In this document: piece by piece, positions 25,847-31,891 of the stretch
Numbering within the stretch: the first letter of the stretch is position 1
Layout: the number at the start of each line of letters is the position of its first letter
Assembly (NCBI GenBank): GCA_016213625.1
Contig: JACQZZ010000003.1
Location: forward strand, 62,001-126,000
DNA: 64,000 bases
Origin: Actinomycetota bacterium
Lineage (GTDB): Bacteria > Actinomycetota > Acidimicrobiia > Acidimicrobiales > Ilumatobacteraceae
Direction of reading: 5' to 3'
Position numbers and translations under genes: made by a program
Notes under the pieces: model-generated
Database searches by the model: none
The model's input: the letters and a program-made list of their open reading frames with translations, nothing else
Told to the model about the DNA's origin: nothing

Positions 25847-26638
25847 CTAGTGGTCGCTCGGCGGGCGCTCGCCGGGAAGTGCGGCGTTGACCTGCGCGAC
25901 GAGGCGCTCGGCGACGGCCGGGGAAATCACCGCGTCGCCGTCCCGCAGCACGCCGACCGCCTCGTGCACGCCGACGAGCGCCGCGTAGAGCGGTGGGCAC
26001 GTCGGGCATTGCTCGAGGTGTGACTCCACCGTGCGTGCGGTGGTGGCATCGAGTGTCCCGTCGAGATAGTCGGACACGTGCTGTCGGGCATCCCAACATC
26101 GCATGGGTACTCCTTGGAGGGCGAGGCGTCGTTCGGCGCCGGTGGCGAGGGCGGACACCAGCGCCATACGTCCTCGCCGGAGTCGTTGCTTCGCTGCCGG
26201 GAGTCCGAGATCCTCGAGGTCGGCGATCTGCTGCACGGTCCATCCCTCGACGTCGTGCAGCACCACGGTGCTGCGGTAGATGAACGGAAGGCGGGCGAGC
26301 GCATCCTCCATCTCCTCGCGGGTGGCGGCACGTTCGGTGACCTCAGCCGGGTCGACGGTGTAGTCGTCGTCGTGCCACTTCGCCTCCACGTCGTCGACGA
26401 TCACTTCGCGTGCCGAACGGCGTGCCCGGTCGGTGGCGAGGTTGCGCAGGATGCGCTTCAGCCACGCGCCGAGCGGCGCGTCGCCCCGGTACTGTTCGCT
26501 CCGTTCGATCGCCCTGGCGAGGGTGTCCTGCGTGAGGTCGGCGGCGAGATGTTCGTCACGTACGAGCGCTCGCGCGAAGCGATACAGACCTGGGATCTCG
26601 TCGACGAGGTCGTTCGGGTTCATCGTGCCCATCGCCAC
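25847..26638 (-). CDS. ECF sigma factor fused to a zinc-type anti-sigma domain
   Basis: 263 residues in one frame. Residues about 5-170 are an ECF sigma factor: region 2 with DLTQDTLARAIERSEQYRGD and LKRILRNLATDRARR; region 4 with WTVQQIADLEDLGLPAAKQR. Residues about 180-263 look like an anti-sigma zinc finger: CWDARQHVSDYLDGTL then VESHLEQCPTCPPLYAAL, with the H-x3-C-x2-C motif. Normally these are two proteins; here sigma and inhibitor are joined. If the Zn-thiol site is redox-sensitive, as in RsrA/RshA-type factors, oxidation could release the sigma part. Downstream genes (DinB, mycoredoxin) suit that idea. Confidence 0.85.
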   Translation of the reverse strand: MAMGTMNPNDLVDEIPGLYRFARALVRDEHLAADLTQDTLARAIERSEQYRGDAPLGAWLKRILRNLATDRARRSAREVIVDDVEAKWHDDDYTVDPAEVTERAATREEMEDALARLPFIYRSTVVLHDVEGWTVQQIADLEDLGLPAAKQRLRRGRMALVSALATGAERRLALQGVPMRCWDARQHVSDYLDGTLDATTARTVESHLEQCPTCPPLYAALVGVHEAVGVLRDGDAVISPAVAERLVAQVNAALPGERPPSDH

Positions 26639-26678
26639 ATGGTGACAGCTGTCGTCACGTGCTCGACCTGCGGAACGC

Positions 26679-26900
26679 TCAGCGAGCGGCCGCCGCGCTC
26701 TTGGCGCCCTTGCCGCGGGTGGAGAGGCCGAGGAGCCGGTACAGCGGGCACCAGCCGACGAGACCGGTGAGCAGCGGCACGAAGCCGAGGAACTTGAAGA
26801 TCGTGCCCAGTGTGCCGGTGACGATCTCGCCCCAGCCGAGCACCAACAGGGCGACTCCGGCGACGATGCGGACGATCCGGTCTGCGGTTCCTTCGTTCAT
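26679..26900 (-). CDS. DUF2892 (YgaP-like) small membrane protein
   Basis: 73 residues with two membrane helices (about 8-25 and 32-52) and a Cys-Pro in GLVGWCPLYRLLG, the usual DUF2892 pattern; a basic tail follows. A good ribosome site (GAGGAG) precedes the ATG. DUF2892 domains are found alone or fused to rhodanese and are linked to sulfur and heavy-metal genes; the precise function is unknown. The CsoR-type operator at 26997 lies about 97 bp upstream, between this gene and the divergent Cys-rich gene, and may control both. Confidence 0.82.
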   Translation of the reverse strand: MNEGTADRIVRIVAGVALLVLGWGEIVTGTLGTIFKFLGFVPLLTGLVGWCPLYRLLGLSTRGKGAKSAAAAR

Positions 26901-26996
26901 GACTGACTCCTCGTTCTCGGGTTGACGTTCGATGTGCGAACACCACTGAGACGAACGAGGGTCGGGAATGGATACCGACTTTCGAAAGAATTCCTG

Positions 26997-27012
26997 ATAC
27001 CCTAGGGGGTAT
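26997..27012. promoter_or_regulatory. CsoR-family-type operator overlapping a start codon
   Basis: Palindrome ATACCCTAGGGGGTAT: six-base perfect arms ATACCC/GGGTAT around TAGG. The pattern is that of CsoR/RcnR-family repressor sites (copper, or persulfide for CstR relatives). Two almost identical sites precede the MMPL gene at 31813 and 31837. The last two bases form part of the ATG of the Cys-rich gene at 27011. Confidence 0.75.
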
Positions 27013-27160
27013 GTGTATGGAAGTCACCTGCCACTCTTGTCAACGTCCAGGTTGGGTCGGCTGCGGCGCCCACGTCGAGCAAGTGCTCGGCCACGTCCCG
27101 CCGTCCGAGCGCTGTCGCTGTGAGGAACTCGCCGACTCGTCGTCGGGTCGTCAGCGTTGA
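27011..27160 (+). CDS. Small Cys-rich protein (49 residues)
   Basis: ATG 27011 to TGA 27160, beginning MCMEVTCHSCQRPGWVGCGA followed by HVEQVLGHVPPSERCRC. The pattern C-x2-C, then W-x-G-C-G-x-H-V, matches a short actinobacterial family I know by sights such as MCRPVTCKTCGK; function unknown, probably zinc- or copper-binding. The second residue Cys supports the first ATG over the one at 27017. The CsoR-type operator overlaps this ATG, so the transcript must begin at or very close to it. The stop overlaps the next start (TTGA). Confidence 0.78.
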   Translation: MCMEVTCHSCQRPGWVGCGAHVEQVLGHVPPSERCRCEELADSSSGRQR

Positions 27161-27774
27161 CCGACCTCCCCTCGGCGCGTTCGATGTGGGAGCAGCGCTA
27201 CGGCGCCGACACCTACATCTACGGCACGGAACCGAACGACTTCCTCCGCGACCAGATCCACTCGCTCCCTGACGGGCCGGTGCTCTGCCTCGCCGAGGGT
27301 GAGGGTCGCAATGCCGTGTTCGTCGCCGCCACCGGCCGCGAAGTGCACAGCGTCGACCTCACCGAGTCAGGCGTGGCGAAGACTCGACGCCTGGCGCAGG
27401 AACGGGGCGTCTCGGTCAACGCCGTGATGGCGGATCTGGCCACGCACGACATCGGCGACGAACGATGGGGCGCAGTCGTGTCCATCTTCGCCCACATGCC
27501 GCCGCACGTGCGGCGCGACCTCCACGCCCGCGTGGTCGCGGCGCTGCGCCCGGGTGGCGTGCTGCTGCTCGAGGCGTACACGCCCGACCAGATCGGCCGC
27601 GGCACGGGTGGCCCAGCGGTGGCCGAGATGACCATGAGCCTCGACCTGCTTCGTGAGGAGCTCGAGGGGCTGGAGTTCCTGCACGCGCTCGAGACCGAAC
27701 GCGTGGTGGTCGAGGGCGCCGGCCACACCGGTGTGGGCGCGGTCGTGCAGGTCATCGCCCGCAAGCCTGGCTGA
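27157..27774 (+). CDS. Class I SAM-dependent methyltransferase
   Basis: 205 residues from TTG 27157, whose start overlaps the Cys-rich gene's stop by four bases (TTGA). The N-terminal signature MWEQRYGADTYIYGTEPNDF marks a TehB/thiol-type methyltransferase group; the SAM site is LCLAEGEGRNAVFVA, with VHSVDLTESGVAK as the acidic loop. Possible substrates are tellurite, selenite or thiols. Coupling to a gene under a CsoR-type operator suggests a metal or sulfur stress role. An ATG at 27184 is an alternative start. Confidence 0.85.
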   Translation: MTDLPSARSMWEQRYGADTYIYGTEPNDFLRDQIHSLPDGPVLCLAEGEGRNAVFVAATGREVHSVDLTESGVAKTRRLAQERGVSVNAVMADLATHDIGDERWGAVVSIFAHMPPHVRRDLHARVVAALRPGGVLLLEAYTPDQIGRGTGGPAVAEMTMSLDLLREELEGLEFLHALETERVVVEGAGHTGVGAVVQVIARKPG

Positions 27775-27832
27775 CCGGCAAAGGGTCCTTCGGCCCTGCT
27801 CGCCGCCACCTGAGCTGACGCACACTGAGGCT

Positions 27833-28108
27833 GTGGATGATTCAAGGATCGTTGAACAGTTCCGGGCGCTCGGCGACCCGATCCGTTGGGCGATCGTCCG
27901 CGATCTCCAGTCGGGTACCCGGTGCGCGTGTGTGCTGGCCGACGCGGCCGACGTCTCGGCACCATTGCTGTCGCACCACCTGAAGGTGCTGCGGTCCGCG
28001 GGACTGATCACCGGAGCGAAGCGTGGCCGGTGGATCGACTACTCACTCTCGCCCGAGGCGTTCGACCTCCTCTCGGAGCGCCTGTCCCCTTTGGTGGCGG
28101 TGGTGTGA
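27833..28108 (+). CDS. ArsR family transcriptional repressor
   Basis: 91 residues from GTG 27833. Winged helix with recognition helix SAPLLSHHLKVLRSAGLITG. The sequence TRCACVLADA puts a Cys-x-Cys pair at the start of the DNA-binding helix region, like the arsenite site of classical ArsR. The stop shares one base with the start of the permease gene (TGATG), so regulator and transporter are coupled. The likely inducer is As(III) or an organoarsenical. Confidence 0.88.
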   Translation: MDDSRIVEQFRALGDPIRWAIVRDLQSGTRCACVLADAADVSAPLLSHHLKVLRSAGLITGAKRGRWIDYSLSPEAFDLLSERLSPLVAVV

Positions 28109-29160
28109 TGCGCCACGCGGCGACCCTCGACGCGCGCTCGGCCGGCCATGGGCTGCGCCGATGGACGTACGTTGGTGCCGCGGCGTTGTGCTGGGTCACG
28201 CTCTATCAACTCAACCTCGGCTTCTGGAACTGGGTCGTGTTCGACGTGCTCGGCCTGGACCCCGAGTCGCGGCTGGGTGGATCGGTGCACTTCTTCTTCT
28301 ACGACATCACCAAGATCACGCTGCTGTTGGTGGGGGTGATCTTCATCGTCACCGTCCTTCGCAGCTTCATGTCGGTCGAGCGCACCCGCGCGCTCCTCGG
28401 TGGGCGGCGCGAGGGTGTCGGCAACGTCGCTGCGGCGGGACTGGGTGTGATCACCCCGTTCTGTTCGTGCTCGGCGGTCCCGGTGTTCATCGGGTTCGTG
28501 GCCGCGGGAGTCCCCCTGGGCGTGACGCTCTCGTTCCTCATCGCCAGCCCGCTTGTCAACGAGGTGGCGATCGTGCTGCTGTTCGGCCTGTTCGGCTGGC
28601 AGACCACCGCGATGTACATCGCCGGTGGCATGGTCATCGCGATCGTCGCCGGCACAGTGCTCGGGAGGCTCCATCTGGAGCGGTGGGTCGAGCCGTTCGT
28701 TTTCCAGACCACGTTGCGCGGCAAGCCGGTCGACTCGTCAGCGGGCCTCTCGTGGGACGACCGGCTGACCATGGCTCGCGAGGAGGTCGCCTCCATCCTG
28801 CGCAAGGTGTGGCCGTATCTGCTCGTCGGTATCGGTGTGGGCGCCGTCATCCACGGCTGGTTGCCGGCGGACTGGTTCGCCGCCCATGCCACCGGATGGT
28901 GGGGCGTTCCGCTCGCGGTCCTGATCGGCGTTCCCCTCTACTCGAATGCGGCCGGAGTGCTGCCGCTGGTCGAGGCGCTCCACGACAAGGGCCTACCGAT
29001 GGGCACGGTGCTGGCCTTCATGATGAGCGTGGTCGCCCTGTCGTTGCCCGAGATGATCCTGCTCCGTCGGGTGCTGAAGCCCCGGCTGATCGCCACCTAC
29101 TTCGGCGTCGTGGCGTCCTCCATCCTCGTCATCGGTCTGCTCTTCAACCTCATGCTCTGA
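28108..29160 (+). CDS. arsP: DUF318/ArsP-type permease
   Basis: 350 residues with about eight membrane helices. The signature TPFCSCSAVPVFIGFVAAGV and SFLIASPLVNEVAIVLL, with a Cys-x-Cys in the first, belongs to the PF03773 permease family that includes the trivalent organoarsenical exporter ArsP. It has no ATPase partner. It is coupled to the upstream ArsR gene and followed 11 bp later by a small thioredoxin-like protein, a grouping seen repeatedly in bacteria. The symbol is by family; substrate not proven. Confidence 0.85.
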   Translation: MRHAATLDARSAGHGLRRWTYVGAAALCWVTLYQLNLGFWNWVVFDVLGLDPESRLGGSVHFFFYDITKITLLLVGVIFIVTVLRSFMSVERTRALLGGRREGVGNVAAAGLGVITPFCSCSAVPVFIGFVAAGVPLGVTLSFLIASPLVNEVAIVLLFGLFGWQTTAMYIAGGMVIAIVAGTVLGRLHLERWVEPFVFQTTLRGKPVDSSAGLSWDDRLTMAREEVASILRKVWPYLLVGIGVGAVIHGWLPADWFAAHATGWWGVPLAVLIGVPLYSNAAGVLPLVEALHDKGLPMGTVLAFMMSVVALSLPEMILLRRVLKPRLIATYFGVVASSILVIGLLFNLML

Positions 29161-29171
29161 AAGGCGTCACC

Positions 29172-29405
29172 ATGGACATCAAGATCCTCGGTTCCGGCTG
29201 TGCGAACTGTCAGCGGCTCGAAGCGGCGACCCACGAGGCGGTGGACCAGCTCGGCCTCGACGCGAGTTTCGAGAAAGTCACTGATGTCGCGGAGATCGCG
29301 TCGTGGGGTGTGATGCACACGCCGGCGCTCGTCATCGACGACGAAGTGGTGATGTCCGGTCGCGTGCCCACCACCGAACAGCTGAAGGAGTTGCTCGCTC
29401 GTTGA
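29172..29405 (+). CDS. Small thioredoxin-like redox-active disulfide protein
   Basis: 77 residues, thioredoxin_3 type: MDIKILGSGCANCQRLEAAT with the CxxC near the N-terminus and the cis-Pro loop VMHTPALVIDDEVVMSGRVP. Such proteins usually follow DUF318 permease genes and are thought to supply thiols to substrate or transporter. ATG start, 11 bp after the permease. It converges on the histidine kinase gene 12 bp away. Confidence 0.9.
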   Translation: MDIKILGSGCANCQRLEAATHEAVDQLGLDASFEKVTDVAEIASWGVMHTPALVIDDEVVMSGRVPTTEQLKELLAR

Positions 29406-29417
29406 CCGACCCACCGC

Positions 29418-30533
29418 TCAGACGAGGGGGAGCGTGACCGTGAAGGTGGCACCGCGCCCTGGACCGGCGGAGGCCGCGACCAGCTCACCGCCGTGGGCAC
29501 GGGCGATGGCGCGGCTGATGGTGAGGCCGATGCCGGTGCCGCCGCTGTGGTCGTTGCGTTCCGCTCGGTAGAACCGCTCGAAGACGTGCTCGAGTTCGCC
29601 GGCGTGCAGCCCCCTGCCGTTGTCGGCGACCGAGATCGAGGCGGTCGAGCCCGAGGCGGCCGCCCGCACCGTGACGATGCCGGGCGGTGTGGAGTACGCG
29701 AGCGCATTGGTGAGCAGGTTGGTGAGCACCTGCACCATGCGATCGCGGTCGAAGTCGGCCAGCAGTGGACCTGACACGTCGACGGTGAGCTGCACGTCGG
29801 CCTGGTCGAATCGCGGCCGCAGTCGGGCAGTGGTGTCGGTGACCAGCTCCGCGAGGTCGCCTCGCTGTCGATCGAGGTGGAGTTGCCCCTCTTCGGCCCG
29901 GGACACCGCCGCCAAGTCGCCCGCCAGGCGGTGCAGGCGACCGACCTCGGTGCGTACCGTGTCGGTGAGCTCGGCTTGCGTGAACAGGCCGTCGTCGAAG
30001 CCCTCGAGCGTGCCGCTGATGGTGGTGAGCGGCGTGCGCATCTCGTGGGCGACGTCGCCGACGAGCGCGGCCCGTCGTTGCTCGGTGTCGGCCAGCGTGG
30101 TGGCGAGGTGGTTGATGTCGTCGGCGAGCCCGCCGAGCTCGGCTTCGTTCGGCCGCGACACTCGGGTGGCGTAGTTGCCGGATGCGAGTTGGGCAGCGCC
30201 GAGGCGCAGGTCGTTCACACTGCGCAGTGTTCGCCTGCTCATCACGACGGCGATCAGGGTGGAGCACACGAGTGTGGCCACGAGTGCGATGAGCATCGCC
30301 GAGTTCACCGCCGAGACGAGTGCATCGTGCTGCCCGGCGGACGCTGCGTTGCCGGCAGCCGCGCCGTTGCCGGCGGTCGCCCCGTTGCCCTGGCCCATGC
30401 CGCCGTTGCCCATCCGTTGGTCGAAAAGGGTTGGCACCGCGAATCTGGCGGCGATGTAGAACGTGAGGGCGCCGGTGCCCGCGACCATGGCGAACGACAC
30501 GAACAATCGCGTGCGCATCGACATGTGCCTCAT
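29418..30533 (-). CDS. Sensor histidine kinase with a short Gly/Asn-rich sensor loop
   Basis: 371 residues. TM1 is about 7-26 and TM2 about 79-98; between them is a roughly 50-residue extracytoplasmic loop with a low-complexity segment (MGNGGMGQGNGATAGNGAAA). A HAMP domain follows (SRRTLRSVNDLRLGAAQLAS), then the HisKA H-box LVGDVAHEMRTPLTTISG, N-box LTNLLTNALAYS, and G-boxes DNGRGLHAGEL and GGTGIGLTIS. Its ATG overlaps the regulator's stop (ATGA at 30530-30533). The sensor loop resembles the composition of the secreted protein encoded just upstream. Confidence 0.92.
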   Translation of the reverse strand: MRHMSMRTRLFVSFAMVAGTGALTFYIAARFAVPTLFDQRMGNGGMGQGNGATAGNGAAAGNAASAGQHDALVSAVNSAMLIALVATLVCSTLIAVVMSRRTLRSVNDLRLGAAQLASGNYATRVSRPNEAELGGLADDINHLATTLADTEQRRAALVGDVAHEMRTPLTTISGTLEGFDDGLFTQAELTDTVRTEVGRLHRLAGDLAAVSRAEEGQLHLDRQRGDLAELVTDTTARLRPRFDQADVQLTVDVSGPLLADFDRDRMVQVLTNLLTNALAYSTPPGIVTVRAAASGSTASISVADNGRGLHAGELEHVFERFYRAERNDHSGGTGIGLTISRAIARAHGGELVAASAGPGRGATFTVTLPLV

Positions 30534-31225
30534 GACGTGGCATCCAGGAACTTGTAGCCAACGCCGCGAACGGTGGCGATCCACGTGGGTGCGTCGGCGT
30601 CGTCGCCGAGCGCGCGGCGGAGGTTGCGAATGTGCACGTCGACCACACGCTCGTCGCCGAAGTAGTCGAAGCCCCACACCCGCTCGAGCAGTTGCCGCCG
30701 GCTGAGCACCTGACCGGGCTTGGCGCTCAACGCGGCGAGCAGGTCGAACTCGAGCGCGCTGAGGGCGACCAGCGTCCCGTCGACCAGTACTTCCCGACGC
30801 GTGTCGTCGAGTGACAGGCGTCCGAACTCCTGCCGGGTCGGTGCACTGTCGGCCATGTGGGGACGCCGGAGGAGTGCCTTCACGCGGGCAGTGAGCTCGC
30901 GTGCGCTGAACGGCTTCGTCACGTAGTCGTCGGCACCGACGGAGAGGCCGATGATGCGGTCGGTCTCCTCGGTTCTCGCGGTGAGCATCAGCACATAGGC
31001 GTCGGACGTGGCGCGGATGCGTCGGAGCACCTCGATGCCGTCGAACCCGGGCAGCATCACGTCGAGCACCACCACGTCGGGGTGGTGCGTGGTGAACCGC
31101 TCGACGGCGCTCGGACCATCGTCGGCCTCGACCACGTCGATGCCCTCCGCCTGCAGATATCGACGGACGATCTCGCGAATCGGCCCTTCGTCGTCGACGA
31201 CCAGGACCAACGGAGCGCGCGCCAT
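30530..31225 (-). CDS. OmpR-family response regulator of the two-component pair
   Basis: 231 residues from ATG 31223-31225. Receiver with acidic pair VVDDEG, phospho-Asp in VVVLDVMLPGFDG, Thr in MLTARTEE and Lys in YVTKPFS; OmpR winged helix from about 135 (LSLDDTRREVLVDGTLV to ATVRGVGYKFLDA). It is the partner of the overlapping kinase gene. I propose that it binds the CTTCACG direct repeats upstream of the genes at 31317-31709 and 36174-36818. A strong hairpin lies only 20 bp upstream of its start. Confidence 0.93.
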   Translation of the reverse strand: MARAPLVLVVDDEGPIREIVRRYLQAEGIDVVEADDGPSAVERFTTHHPDVVVLDVMLPGFDGIEVLRRIRATSDAYVLMLTARTEETDRIIGLSVGADDYVTKPFSARELTARVKALLRRPHMADSAPTRQEFGRLSLDDTRREVLVDGTLVALSALEFDLLAALSAKPGQVLSRRQLLERVWGFDYFGDERVVDVHIRNLRRALGDDADAPTWIATVRGVGYKFLDATS

Positions 31226-31245
31226 GGGGTCATTCTGACGCGCAA

Positions 31246-31272
31246 GAGCGCCGTCCCCATGGGACGGCGCTC
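31246..31272 (-). terminator. Hairpin between the secreted-protein gene and the response regulator
   Basis: Perfect 12-bp stem, GAGCGCCGTCCC at 31246-31257 with GGGACGGCGCTC at 31261-31272, and a three-base loop. On the minus strand it follows the Gly/Asn-rich protein gene and precedes the regulator start by 20 bp, so it is either a terminator with partial readthrough or an attenuator setting the ratio of the two. Confidence 0.75.
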
Positions 31273-31316
31273 CTGGACGGCCTCGGGACGGATGATCCAT
31301 TGGCTCGTGCTGTCGC

Positions 31317-31709
31317 TCAGTTGTCCACCGTGGTGGTGGTTGCCGAGATCTCGTCGTGGCGGGCGCCACTGCCATCGCGGGCCCTGGCCTGGTCGCCCGA
31401 GCCAGTCGCCTGCGAACCGTTGCGACCCTGCTGGCCGGTCCCGTTCTGCATGCCGTTGCCGTTCTGCTGGCCGGTCCCGTTCTGCATGCCGCTGCCGCTG
31501 CCGTCGCGTGCCCGCGTCCGGTCTTGCGTCTGGGTCTGGTCCTGGGTCTGGTCCTGGATGCAGTCACGCACCATCGAGCCGTTGCCTCGTCCCTGACCGT
31601 TGCCGTTGCCGTTCCCGTTGCCCATCTGGTCGGCGGCCACCAGTCCTGCGGGGACCAACACTGCCAGCGTTGTGCCACCGATGATCAAGCCCTTGTGCCA
31701 GGTCTTCAT
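31317..31709 (-). CDS. Secreted Gly/Asn/Gln-rich low-complexity protein
   Basis: 130 residues from ATG 31707-31709, preceded by a good AAGGAG site; the open frame runs 14 codons further up. An N-terminal signal segment (MKTWHKGLIIGGTTLAVLVP) is followed by low-complexity sequence: MGNGNGNGNGQGRGNG, then DQTQDQTQTQDRTRARDGSG, then two copies of a MQNGTGQQ-type repeat. It has a single Cys (VRDCIQDQ). No family recognised. It lies upstream of the two-component genes on the same strand and carries the CTTCACG promoter repeats, so it is probably a target of that system. Confidence 0.75.
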   Translation of the reverse strand: MKTWHKGLIIGGTTLAVLVPAGLVAADQMGNGNGNGNGQGRGNGSMVRDCIQDQTQDQTQTQDRTRARDGSGSGMQNGTGQQNGNGMQNGTGQQGRNGSQATGSGDQARARDGSGARHDEISATTTTVDN

Positions 31710-31741
31710 GATCCTCAACTCCTTCGATCTCGTACTTGCTT

Positions 31742-31805
31742 CTGAGTGCATTCAACGGCACCACCGTGAAGCCCTCGGGTGTGCTCACGTGAAGCTTCCG
31801 TGAAG
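31742..31805 (-). promoter_or_regulatory. Response-regulator-type promoter repeats (copy 1)
   Basis: Three CGTGAAG words on the plus strand at 31765-31771, 31788-31794 and 31799-31805. On the minus strand, towards the secreted-protein gene, they read CTTCACG-N4-CTTCACG-N16-CTTCACG, then N18 and CTCAG (31746-31742). An 11-base period is what tandem OmpR-family binding needs. The same layout recurs at 36840-36903. Confidence 0.78.
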
Positions 31806-31812
31806 GCGTCCG

Positions 31813-31852
31813 ATACCCCGGGGGGTTTGCAATCGGATACCCCGGGGGGTAT
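31813..31852. promoter_or_regulatory. Two CsoR-family-type operators upstream of mmpL
   Basis: ATACCCCGGGGGGTTT at 31813-31828 and ATACCCCGGGGGGTAT at 31837-31852, 24 bp apart (about two helix turns). Both match the site at 26997. They lie 40-79 bp upstream of the MMPL start and between it and the divergent secreted-protein gene, so a CsoR-type repressor probably controls the MMPL transporter. No csoR gene is in the window. Confidence 0.78.
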
Positions 31853-31891
31853 AGTCGTCACTCGTACTTCCCCGCTAGAGGAGCCGACACT

